Below, one piece after another: positions 13,441-19,669 of a stretch of DNA of 19,669 nt. The stretch lies in the NCBI GenBank assembly GCA_002403785.1, contig DHIM01000127.1, forward strand, positions 595 to 20,263. The letters are read 5' to 3'. Numbering within the stretch: position 1 is the stretch's first letter; each line of letters opens with the position of its first letter. The translations under genes and the position numbers were made by a program. The notes beneath the pieces are model-generated. The model worked only from the letters and a program-made list of their open reading frames with translations, was not told where the DNA came from and did not search any database. The DNA comes from Clostridium sp. UBA4746. GTDB taxonomy: Bacteria > Bacillota > Clostridia > Clostridiales > Clostridiaceae.

Positions 13441-14280
13441 ATGAATGAGAAATTAATCAAATATTTAGATGGAGTATTTTCAACTTATGAAGATTTGCAA
13501 GTGGTCAAGGAATTGAAAGAAGAGTTGCTTAATAATTTACAGGAGAAATTGAATGATTTAAAAAATCAAGGTTATGATGAGGTAACTGCTTATAGTATGA
13601 CCATAGATTCTATTGGAGATATATCTGAGATTATAGAAAGTATCTCTGCAAAGACAAGAGAACTACAGCAGATGGTAAGTAAGGATTTTTCAAATATTAA
13701 TCTCCAAAATTCTGATTTTAAAGGGGTAAAAGTACATGATGGGAAGTTTAACGGTAGCGCCCTTAAAGAATCAGACTTCAGCAATTCAGATTTAAGTAAT
13801 AGCTCCTTTAAAGGCACTGATTTACAAAATTCCGATTTTAAAAAGGTAACCTTACATGATGGAACCTTTAACGGTAGCGCCCTTAAAGGATCAGATTTTA
13901 GTGGTTCAGATTTAACTAACACCTCCTTTAAAGGTTGTGATTTGACTAATGTAAGGTTTGAAGGTGCTAATCTTACAAGAGCGAAATTAACTATGGTGGG
14001 TCTGAAAAATATAGGTTTTAAAAGCTGTGTCTTAGATTATACGGATTTTAGCTATTCAGATTTGTCCGGAGTATGTTTCGATAATCAAACGCTTATTGGT
14101 ACTATTTTTAAGTGCTCAGGTTTATCAGGGACATCTTTTAAAAATGTAGTTTTTAGAAATGTGTACTTTAAAAGCGCCAATGTAAAAAAAGCTATTTTTG
14201 ATGGTGCTACAATGGATAAATTGACTTATGCTGTTTTAAAAGGCAGCAAAGCAAACTTAACTAACGTAACAGTAATTTAA
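13441..14280 (+). CDS. HAAS/DUF1700-like domain fused to pentapeptide repeats
   Basis: A 279-residue soluble protein. Residues 1-75 are helical and charged (LIKYLDGVFSTYEDLQVVKE, then LKNQGYDEVTAYSMTIDSIG DIS), like the HAAS/DUF1700 domain that normally precedes membrane segments in proteins encoded beside padR. From about residue 85 to the end the chain is pentapeptide repeats, A(D/N)LXX-like with alternating central F and L (SDFKG, SDLSN, TDLQN, ANLTR and so on), predicted to form a right-handed quadrilateral beta-helix. There is no membrane segment. The ATG at 13441 has AAGGAAGG 11 bases upstream; the GTG at 13429 overlaps that site. Two central 120-bp units are tandem duplicates. Likely function: partner or effector under PadR control; pentapeptide proteins can mimic DNA. 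Confidence 0.85.
   Translation: MNEKLIKYLDGVFSTYEDLQVVKELKEELLNNLQEKLNDLKNQGYDEVTAYSMTIDSIGDISEIIESISAKTRELQQMVSKDFSNINLQNSDFKGVKVHDGKFNGSALKESDFSNSDLSNSSFKGTDLQNSDFKKVTLHDGTFNGSALKGSDFSGSDLTNTSFKGCDLTNVRFEGANLTRAKLTMVGLKNIGFKSCVLDYTDFSYSDLSGVCFDNQTLIGTIFKCSGLSGTSFKNVVFRNVYFKSANVKKAIFDGATMDKLTYAVLKGSKANLTNVTVI
13701..13940 (+). repeat. Two tandem 120-bp units within the pentapeptide gene
   Basis: 13701-13820 and 13821-13940 are in-frame duplicates (40 residues = eight pentapeptides each). The 22 bases 13747-13768 are identical to 13867-13888; other parts have diverged, mainly at third positions. This marks a recent lengthening of the repeat domain. Confidence 0.85.
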
Positions 14281-14314
14281 AATTTGCCAGGAGTCTGTTA
14301 AGGCTCCAAATATC

Positions 14315-14458
14315 AGATTTGCTTCACTCATAAACACCCCCGACAGGCTGTGCGAAAACCTATGAATACTATGAATATAACCCCAATTTTAGTATAATCA
14401 AGCTATATATTATACCAAAGGAGAAGTATAAGCTATGAACTTGTTTATAGATATTTAA
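14315..14458 (+). other. Probable mobile-element remnant with intact expression signals
   Basis: It starts with a degenerate GCTTCGCTCA repeat (AGATTTGCTTCACTCA, 14315-14330), followed by CACCCCCGACAGGCTGTGCG. It then has a TATAAT box (14393-14398), an AAAGGAG site (14417-14423), and an ATG at 14435 opening only seven codons (MNLFIDI). The layout is that of a transposase gene head cut off just after its start; the element family is not identified. This belongs to a 295-base interval without another gene. Confidence 0.4.
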
Positions 14459-14473
14459 AAAAATATAAAAAGA

Positions 14474-14503
14474 CCTGAAGCTAGTAATTAAACTGACTTC
14501 AGG
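14474..14503 (-). terminator. Terminator of the cyclopropane fatty acid synthase gene
   Basis: CCTGAAG (14474-14480) and CTTCAGG (14497-14503) form a hairpin, extended by further pairs in the loop. On the minus strand it is followed by TCTTTTTATATTTTTTT. Confidence 0.7.
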
Positions 14504-14547
14504 CTTAAAAATCTATTGATCTTTTTCAGTCAATCTCTTTATTAATG

Positions 14548-14579
14548 ATAATTTTATAATTTGTAAATTATAAAATTAT
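14548..14579. repeat. Perfect 15-bp AT-only palindrome across the cfa stop codon
   Basis: ATAATTTTATAATTT (14548-14562) and its exact complement (14565-14579) are separated by two bases. The cfa stop codon (14576-14578) is inside the right arm. It may be an mRNA 3' stability hairpin or a DNA cruciform site. Confidence 0.65.
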
Positions 14580-15748
14580 TTGTACATATACTCTCTAGTC
14601 CAAGGTAAATTATTATTGTCTTTAGCAAACAAAATCTGATGAATGTTAATATTTCCACAATTAAAGCACGCTGCACATGCATTTAAGTATAATCTCCACA
14701 TCCTTATAAACATTTCATCCTTAGTTTTACTTATTTCAGGCAATGAATTTTCAAAATTTATTGCCCAGTGCTCGAGTGTTCTTCCATAATGCATTTTGAG
14801 ACTTTCTACATCAATCACTTGAAATTTTTTATCCCCAATATTAGATATTAATTCTTTGAGTACAGGTATGTATCCTCCCGGGAAAATATACTTATCTATC
14901 CAAGCATCTCTTCCACCTTCATCTATTCCTGTTATGCAATGAAGTAAAGATACACCTTTTTCATTTAGTAAAGTATCTACAGTAGCGAAATAATCTATAA
15001 GATTCTCCTTTCCTACATGTTCTAACATACCTACGCTAACTACCCTATCAAATTTTCTATTTTTTAGTTCTCTGTAATCTAAAAGCTGAACTTCAACAAG
15101 GCCGCTTAATCCTTCAAGCTTTATTCTCTCATTAACTTTGTTAAACTGCTCTGAACTTAAAGTTATTCCCATAGCTTTTACTTTATATTCTTTTGCTGCG
15201 GCAATAATTAATTCACCCCAACCACAACCAATATCAAGTAATGTATCACCTTCACTCAAATATAACTTTTTTAAAATATGTTCTACTTTATTGTTTTGAG
15301 CTGTGCTTAGGGAATCGTTTGGAGATTTAAAGTATCCACAAGAATAAGTCATTGTATCATCTAACCACAGTTTGTAAAAATCATTACCTATATCATAATG
15401 ATACTGAATATTATTTTTGTTGTTTTTAACATTATGAATTATCTTCTTGACTATATCTACATATTTAGTATTATTACCCATAAAACTTTCCTTGCTATTA
15501 TATAATGATTCTAAAATTCCCTGCATATTTCCTTTTAGATCTAATCTTTTAGTCATGTAAGCTTCACCTAAAGCTATAGAAGGATTATGAATAATATCCA
15601 CTTTAGCAATAGGTTCATTTAAAATTATTTCAAATTTACTATTTCCTTCACCGTACTTCTTTACTTCTCCATCCCAAAATTTAACATCAAAAGAATCAGC
15701 AAATAAACTTTTAAATAATGTTTTATAAAATAGTTTATCTATAAACAT
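14576..15748 (-). CDS. cfa: Cyclopropane-fatty-acyl-phospholipid synthase
   Basis: Methylates the double bonds of membrane phospholipid acyl chains from S-adenosylmethionine, forming cyclopropane rings; acts at the inner membrane face. 390 residues, usual length. Seen: YHYDIGNDFYKLWLDDTM (117-134), YSCGYF with Cys137, SAM motif LLDIGCGWGEL (170-180), the catalytic MLEHVG with Glu243, His270 in LLHCITG, Tyr321 in HYGRT, and a Cys-rich end ACAACFNCG. These align with the known bicarbonate-site residues of the E. coli enzyme. The ATG at 15748 has AAGAAGG eight bases upstream. It is monocistronic and flanked by a perfect AT palindrome and a terminator. Regulation is not evident. Confidence 0.95.
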   Translation of the reverse strand: MFIDKLFYKTLFKSLFADSFDVKFWDGEVKKYGEGNSKFEIILNEPIAKVDIIHNPSIALGEAYMTKRLDLKGNMQGILESLYNSKESFMGNNTKYVDIVKKIIHNVKNNKNNIQYHYDIGNDFYKLWLDDTMTYSCGYFKSPNDSLSTAQNNKVEHILKKLYLSEGDTLLDIGCGWGELIIAAAKEYKVKAMGITLSSEQFNKVNERIKLEGLSGLVEVQLLDYRELKNRKFDRVVSVGMLEHVGKENLIDYFATVDTLLNEKGVSLLHCITGIDEGGRDAWIDKYIFPGGYIPVLKELISNIGDKKFQVIDVESLKMHYGRTLEHWAINFENSLPEISKTKDEMFIRMWRLYLNACAACFNCGNINIHQILFAKDNNNLPWTREYMYK

Positions 15749-15971
15749 AAATTTAGCCTTCTTTCCATTTTAATTATTTATGGCAAACTAATTTTTGTTT
15801 CAATTAACTTCCCATTATAGAATTATATACTCTGCAAATAATCCTATTCATTAGGTAATATAACCTGCCTCATGCTTTAACATATTTCTTATATTAATTC
15901 ACCATAAAACTATTTTTCTCCTGCAATACCTGTAAAAAAAGTCAAAAATAACGCTCGAGGGTACAAGGGAA
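15749..15971. other. Long noncoding interval upstream of cfa
   Basis: The bases between cfa and the flavoprotein gene (15749-16307) contain a dispersed repeat (15898-15937), an aborted 10-codon ORF (16012-16044) and a promoter (16234-16262). Nothing else is recognised. Confidence 0.5.
15898..15937. repeat. Dispersed repeat, copy 2 (first copy at 6548)
   Basis: Matches 6548-6587 at 32 of 40 ungapped positions, with the shared core TCCTGCAATA and TGTAAAA. No gene is attached to either copy. Confidence 0.5.
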
Positions 15972-16044
15972 AAATCAATATGTTAATATTGATTTATAAG
16001 GAGTTGATTTTATGAGTACAAAAACTTACTATTTTAGTTCATAA
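15972..16044 (+). other. Aborted ORF with hairpin and strong ribosome binding site
   Basis: AAATCAATAT and ATATTGATTT (15972-15981, 15986-15995) form a perfect 10-bp stem. AAGGAG follows, and an ATG at 16012 opens ten codons (MSTKTYYFSS) ending at 16044. This looks like the regulatory head of a gene whose body is lost, or a leader peptide for the flavoprotein gene 264 bases on. Confidence 0.4.
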
Positions 16045-16233
16045 TTCCACCTCGTTTTATTAACTTATATATCTATTTTAAACTATCCAGTGGCTGGAGA
16101 GTCAATATGTAGAAAACCGTTGATTTTATAAACTTGGCAAAAACATCTCATGTAAGATTTTTTGAGCACAACCCGCCAAATCTTTGGAGTCCAAATTGAG
16201 CAGATGGTACATGTTAAAAGCTTCATTTTAACC

Positions 16234-16262
16234 TTGACATTATAGCCATTATAGTGTTAATA
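16234..16262 (+). promoter_or_regulatory. Promoter of the flavoprotein gene
   Basis: TTGACA (16234-16239) and TTAATA (16257-16262) are 17 bases apart, 45 bases before the start codon. The spacer holds a direct repeat, CATTATAG twice, which could be a regulator site. A second TTGACA lies at 16263-16268. Confidence 0.55.
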
Positions 16263-16307
16263 TTGACAAAATCAAGAAAATAATGAATATAAAAAGGATG
16301 TGTAAAT

Positions 16308-16841
16308 ATGCTGAATGGTAAAAAAGTTGTAGTTTCTGTTACCGGGTGCAGCCCGGCCGTGCAGGCTTTGAATATAATTAATGAACTAAAAAAACAGCAT
16401 GCGGACGTATATGTTGTTATGACGGAAAATGCCACAAATTTTGTTACACCTCTCATGCTTCAGCGCAGTGTTGAACATCCCATCCAAATACAATCCTTTG
16501 AGCCACCTAAAACATGGGACGATAGCCACAAGTCTCTTTCCCAAGAGACAGATTTACTTTTGATTGCTCCCGCTTCCGCTAATATTTTGGGGAAAGCTGC
16601 TAATGGTATTTCCGATGATTTGCTGTCCACAACCATTATGTCGATGCGCGGTCCAAAAGTCATTGCCACACATATCAATGACATGATGTACAATAGTCCA
16701 AGCGTGCAGCGTAATGTGCGGACCTTAAAAAATGACGGTTTTATTTTTGTCGAAAATGGTAATCCAGAACACCCGTCTTCTTTCCCAGCAATTGATCGAA
16801 TTGTGAATAAAGTTCTACAAGTTTTGGGCGATGCAGACTAA
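16308..16841 (+). CDS. Flavoprotein of the phosphopantothenoylcysteine decarboxylase (HFCD) family
   Basis: A 177-residue FMN-binding protein of the homo-oligomeric flavin-containing Cys decarboxylase fold (CoaBC N-domain, EpiD, MrsD). Seen: VVVSVTGCSPAVQALNII in place of the usual GSIAAYK loop, VYVVMTENATNFVTPLMLQR, His near residue 72 (DSHKSL), the flavin-binding LLLIAPASANILGKAANGIS, DDLLS, and THINDMMYNSPSVQRN where CoaC has the PAMN motif. That last change means the substrate is probably not phosphopantothenoylcysteine; no CoaB domain follows. The ATG has AAAAGGATG eight bases upstream. Its GC content (about 45% in sampled lines) is clearly above its neighbours, suggesting acquisition. 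A terminator follows it. Confidence 0.85.
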   Translation: MLNGKKVVVSVTGCSPAVQALNIINELKKQHADVYVVMTENATNFVTPLMLQRSVEHPIQIQSFEPPKTWDDSHKSLSQETDLLLIAPASANILGKAANGISDDLLSTTIMSMRGPKVIATHINDMMYNSPSVQRNVRTLKNDGFIFVENGNPEHPSSFPAIDRIVNKVLQVLGDAD

Positions 16842-16889
16842 AAATAAAATATAGCAAAGATTAGGTATGTCATCAATTTTTTTGGGATT

Positions 16890-16920
16890 TGTCATATCGC
16901 TGAAGATATGGCATTTTTTT
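16890..16920 (+). terminator. Terminator of the flavoprotein gene
   Basis: TGTCATATC (16890-16898) pairs with GATATGGCA (16905-16913, one G-T pair) and is followed by seven T. Confidence 0.88.
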
Positions 16921-17001
16921 GTAATAACAGCAACATAGATTATCTGTTTCACTTCCAATCTATGTAGGGGTCCAGACCCTCTTAAATATTTATATATATT
17001 G

Positions 17002-17030
17002 AAAGGGAGTTTATATCATGAGCTCCCTTT
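17002..17030. terminator. Hairpin at the 3' side of nnr
   Basis: AAAGGGAG (17002-17009) and CTCCCTTT (17023-17030) form a perfect 8-bp stem, 40 bases beyond the nnr stop on the minus strand. T-rich sequence follows on the plus strand; on the minus strand it is only AT-rich. Confidence 0.55.
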
Positions 17031-17069
17031 TATATTGTGTTTTTATCTAACCACTTGGTTAATGTATTA

Positions 17070-18569
17070 TTATAAATCTTGAATTTCCTTTATTATAGAA
17101 GGAAGTGCCTCTAAAATATGATTTGCATTTACACAAAACATTTTCTTTGAAAGTTTATCCCCGCAGTAGCCGTGAACATATGCACCAACACATGTTGCAG
17201 TCAATATGTCATAACCTTGGGAGATGAAAGACGCTATAATACCCGTTAAGCAGTCTCCCATTCCCCCTGATGCCATTGCGCTACTCCCAGTAGGATTAAT
17301 TTGCAGCGTTTTACCATCCGTAATTATTGTATTAAATCCTTTAAGTAACAAAATAACATTGTATTTTTTTGCAAATTCTTTTGCTATATCTATTTTGTTT
17401 TCATTTATTTCATCTATTGAAAACCCCGATATTCTTGCCATTTCCCCCATATGAGGTGTAAGAACTATCTGACATTTCTTATTTTTAAGCATTTCAAGGT
17501 TCCCCTCAAGAACATTTAAACCATCTGAATCAATTACAACAGGACATTCAGAGTTCAATAAAATTTTTTCAAGTAACATTAAAGTACCATTGTTATTTCC
17601 TAGTCCTGGACCAATTGCAATACAATTACTCTTAGTTATTAAGGAATCTAATCTTTTTTCATCATCAGTTGAGACAGTCATAGCTTCAACTAATTTTCCA
17701 CTTAGTATGTTTTGAATTGAGCTATCGCAGCATAGTGTAACAAGCCCAGCCCCACTTCTAACAGCAGCCTGCGTTGAAATATACGCAGCACCTGTAAACC
17801 CTAGTGATCCTGCCAAAATAAGTGTTCTTCCATAATCACCTTTATGTGAATACTTATTTCTTTTCTTAATTAACTTTTTAATAAAGTCTATATCCATTAT
17901 GTATTCATTTTCATGAAATTTATCTACTACACTTCTTGGTATTCCAATCTTCTCAATAACGACCTCTCCAGTAAAAGAATCCGTTTCATATCCAAGAAAA
18001 CCCTTTTTAAAAAGTTCAAATGTAACTGTTTTATTACTTTTAATACAATTTCCCATCACTTTTCCACTATTGCATTCAAATCCTGATGGGACATCAATTG
18101 ATAAAATATATTTACTATTCTCATTCATAATTGTAATTGCTAAAGAATAAATACCTTCAACATCTCTAGATAATCCTGTTCCAAAGATTGCATCAATTGT
18201 AGTTTCGCAGTGAATTATGCTTTCTCTTAAAACTTCCAGATCCTCATTGTTATTTACTTTTATTATTTCCACACCCATATTTCTTATAATATTAAGATTG
18301 ACCAAGGCATCTGCGCTCATATTTTTCTCTGAGCCAAGAGAAAATATCTCGACATAATTTCCTCTATTCAAAAGATGCCTTGCTACTGCAAAACCATCTC
18401 CACCATTATTCCCACTGGAGCAAACAATTACGAAATTTTTAATATTTGACCGTATATTTTTCATTACCTTTAGTGCTGCATTTTCCATTAGTACAATACC
18501 TGGAATCCCTAAAATGTCTATACAATAGTGATCAATACTTCTCATTATCTCTGCTGTTGCTATTTTCAT
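17070..18569 (-). CDS. nnr: Bifunctional NAD(P)H-hydrate epimerase/dehydratase
   Basis: Repairs hydrated, inactive NADH and NADPH. The N-terminal half (residues ~1-210) is the NAD(P)HX epimerase (YjeF-N fold): SSGNNGGDGFAVARHL, DAIFGTGLSRDVEG, LSIDVPSGF. The C-terminal half (~235-499) is the ADP/ATP-dependent dehydratase of the ribokinase fold: HKGDYGRTLILAGSLGFTGA, IGPGLGNN, VIDSDGLNVL, LTPHMGEMARISG, and SSAMASGGMGDCLTGIIASF with the catalytic Asp. The total of 499 residues is normal. GGAGGGG is seven bases before the ATG at 18569; an ATG two codons upstream is too close to it. It stands alone here, without the acpS or alr genes that often adjoin it. Confidence 0.95.
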   Translation of the reverse strand: MKIATAEIMRSIDHYCIDILGIPGIVLMENAALKVMKNIRSNIKNFVIVCSSGNNGGDGFAVARHLLNRGNYVEIFSLGSEKNMSADALVNLNIIRNMGVEIIKVNNNEDLEVLRESIIHCETTIDAIFGTGLSRDVEGIYSLAITIMNENSKYILSIDVPSGFECNSGKVMGNCIKSNKTVTFELFKKGFLGYETDSFTGEVVIEKIGIPRSVVDKFHENEYIMDIDFIKKLIKKRNKYSHKGDYGRTLILAGSLGFTGAAYISTQAAVRSGAGLVTLCCDSSIQNILSGKLVEAMTVSTDDEKRLDSLITKSNCIAIGPGLGNNNGTLMLLEKILLNSECPVVIDSDGLNVLEGNLEMLKNKKCQIVLTPHMGEMARISGFSIDEINENKIDIAKEFAKKYNVILLLKGFNTIITDGKTLQINPTGSSAMASGGMGDCLTGIIASFISQGYDILTATCVGAYVHGYCGDKLSKKMFCVNANHILEALPSIIKEIQDL

Positions 18570-18691
18570 TTTCATTCCCCTCCAAAACTTAAAAATTTTT
18601 TTGTTTATAACAAACTTTAAGAAAGCTCAGTACAATAATATTCCATATTTTTTTATCAGACAATTTCTTTTTCATATTAATTTAAATAAAC
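18570..18691. other. Upstream region of nnr
   Basis: AT-rich, with a short palindrome TTTGTTTATAACAAA (18600-18614). No convincing promoter boxes are seen. Together with the two fragments that follow it fills the 461-base gap to the permease gene. Confidence 0.4.
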
Positions 18692-18850
18692 CTACGAATT
18701 ATATTTTTTATCATTTATATCTATCTCAATTTTACCTTCGGTAACTATAATATATTCTTCAACACCACCGTTGTGAGAAGGGTCAGAAAATATATCGTCA
18801 AGAAAAGTATTGGGGAAATCAGGTTTTATACAAGAGGGATTATTGAGAAA
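18692..18850 (-). pseudogene. Cupin-domain fragment (XRE-cupin regulator type)
   Basis: Fifty-two codons between stops on the minus strand read PNTFLDDIFSDPSHNGGVEE, then YIIVTEGKIEIDINDKKY. This is the first half of the small cupin barrel found at the C-terminus of HTH-XRE regulators (typically ...HnxGxxEyixVxxGkxexxi...). The helix-turn-helix part and the last strands are absent, the frame ends in a premature TAG, and there is no start codon or ribosome binding site. It is a remnant of a regulator that may once have controlled a neighbouring gene. Confidence 0.65.
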
Positions 18851-18884
18851 CTAATGGATATTTTTAATCATTATCAAAATTCAG

Positions 18885-19034
18885 ACTTTAAGATATATTG
18901 GCATTACTGAAGAACAAAAGAAAGAAGTTTATTTACAGTCTAATTTAGGTTGGGCGAAAGGCTTTTACTACTATAGCTATATTAAACATGCAATCTGTGA
19001 TTCTTCCCTTATTATAAGTAATATTTCTGTTTAG
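18885..19034 (+). other. Possible C-terminal gene remnant, about 49 codons
   Basis: A plus-strand frame reads TLRYIGITEEQKKEVYLQSN, then LGWAKGFYYYSYIKHAICDS, and stops at 19034 on the convergent permease stop. Composition and charge pattern look like real protein (helical, aromatic-rich), but there is no start or ribosome binding site. Family not recognised. It directly follows the cupin fragment on the other strand, so it is probably another truncated gene. Confidence 0.4.
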
Positions 19035-19669
19035 TTATTATTTACATTTCGTTTTTTTAGGAATAAATACACAGGCAAACCTACGGCAGTAACTCCTATT
19101 CCATATAACGCATAGGATGTACTAGTTAAAAGTGTACTTATGACTACATATAACGCTCCAACTATTCCCACTATTGGTATTATAGGATAAAGTGGTACTT
19201 TATATGAATTTTCAGTAATAAGATCTTTATGATTTTTTCTTAATATAAATACTCCAGCTATTCCAAGTATGAAGAACAACCAGATTACAAATACTGCAAG
19301 GTTAGTTAAAGTATCGAATGAACCCGTTATAGCATAAATACAAGCAAGTACTGTTTGGAATATCATTGCATTTGCAGGTGTTCCATTTGAAGTTAACTTT
19401 GAAAATAAACCTTCGCAAGGAAATAGTTTATCTTTTGCCATTGCGTAAGGAATTCTAGCCCCTGCCATAATAAATGCACTTAAACAACCAACTATAGATA
19501 TTAATATACCAACAGCTATTATACTAGCTCCGGTCTGCCCAAATAATATTACAGCTGCCTCTGAAGCTACTTTTTTTGATGCTACAACTGCTGAAATTGG
19601 CATTGTATTAATAATTGCTAAATTTACACCAAGATATACAACTGTTATAATACCTAAACCAATTATTAT
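19031..19669 (-). CDS. APC-family amino acid permease, C-terminal part (cut by window edge)
   Basis: The frame is open to the last base, so the N-terminal half lies outside the window. The 212 residues seen contain about six membrane segments. Typical APC-superfamily elements are IVGCLSAFIMAGARIPYAMA KDKLFP (the conserved helix 8 region with ARIPYAMAKD), SNGTPANAMIFQTVLACIYA, and a terminal pair of helices ending in LKKRNVNNN. The AMAKDKLFP and NGTP motifs are those of the basic amino acid/polyamine antiporter and SteT/YfnA-like groups rather than of the MmuP-like gene at the other end. Substrate unknown. The stop overlaps the end of a plus-strand remnant. Confidence 0.9.
   Translation of the reverse strand: MIIGLGIITVVYLGVNLAIINTMPISAVVASKKVASEAAVILFGQTGASIIAVGILISIVGCLSAFIMAGARIPYAMAKDKLFPCEGLFSKLTSNGTPANAMIFQTVLACIYAITGSFDTLTNLAVFVIWLFFILGIAGVFILRKNHKDLITENSYKVPLYPIIPIVGIVGALYVVISTLLTSTSYALYGIGVTAVGLPVYLFLKKRNVNNN

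Noticed and set aside
13590..13922. Minus-strand open frame of 110 codons
   Set aside because: Antisense of the repetitive pentapeptide gene; regular codons leave the complement open.
15938..16307. Riboswitch upstream of the flavoprotein gene
   Set aside because: I found no FMN, SAM, T-box or other conserved aptamer core, only a simple hairpin and an aborted ORF.
16223..16693. Two minus-strand frames of 77 codons each
   Set aside because: Both are antisense to the flavoprotein gene and its promoter.

Overview
The window is low-GC DNA (roughly 30% by eye) with strong purine-rich ribosome binding sites and proteins typical of Clostridium and its relatives. This is an accessory-type chromosomal stretch. 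No rRNA, tRNA, CRISPR array or intact transposase is seen.

Layout. (1) 1-2680, plus strand: an S-methylmethionine salvage operon, an APC permease (MmuP-like) followed by homocysteine S-methyltransferase (MmuM), closed by a strong terminator. (2) 2758-3504, minus: a nitroreductase. (3) 3671-5188: a run of four gene fragments (HD phosphohydrolase, GNAT/ElaA acetyltransferase, HxlR regulator, old yellow enzyme). The last two look as if one deletion beheaded a divergent pair. (4) 5308-6464, minus: three small proteins of unknown function. (5) 6548-7300: dispersed repeats, a helically phased TTCG array and a leucine-rich-repeat fragment. (6) 7399-8315, minus: a DUF4064-like membrane protein and a DUF4352-like surface protein with overlapping stop and start. 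(7) 8500-10180: two copies of a dispersed repeat around a headless ferredoxin-reductase-like fragment, then a 56-codon protein. (8) 10187-11332, minus: an intact pyridoxamine-oxidase-like flavoprotein and a broken ABC transporter locus. (9) 11658-12740, minus: an opine-dehydrogenase-family enzyme with a 14-codon upstream ORF. (10) 13034-14280, plus: a PadR regulator with a palindrome over its promoter, followed by an unusual protein joining an HAAS/DUF1700-like N-terminus to pentapeptide repeats. (11) 14576-15748, minus: cyclopropane fatty acid synthase. (12) 16308-16841, plus: a flavoprotein of the phosphopantothenoylcysteine-decarboxylase type with visibly higher GC. (13) 17070-18569, minus: bifunctional NAD(P)HX repair enzyme Nnr. 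(14) 18692-19034: two more gene fragments. (15) 19031-19669, minus: an APC permease cut by the window edge.

The intact genes are mostly single metabolic or stress functions: methionine salvage, flavin enzymes, membrane lipid cyclopropanation and repair of damaged NAD(P)H. The striking property is the number of recognisable gene pieces, at least eight, lying between intact genes and often beside copies of short dispersed repeats. The best candidates for an undescribed system are the PadR/HAAS-pentapeptide pair and the dispersed repeat family. All identities come from reading motifs; no database search was run.
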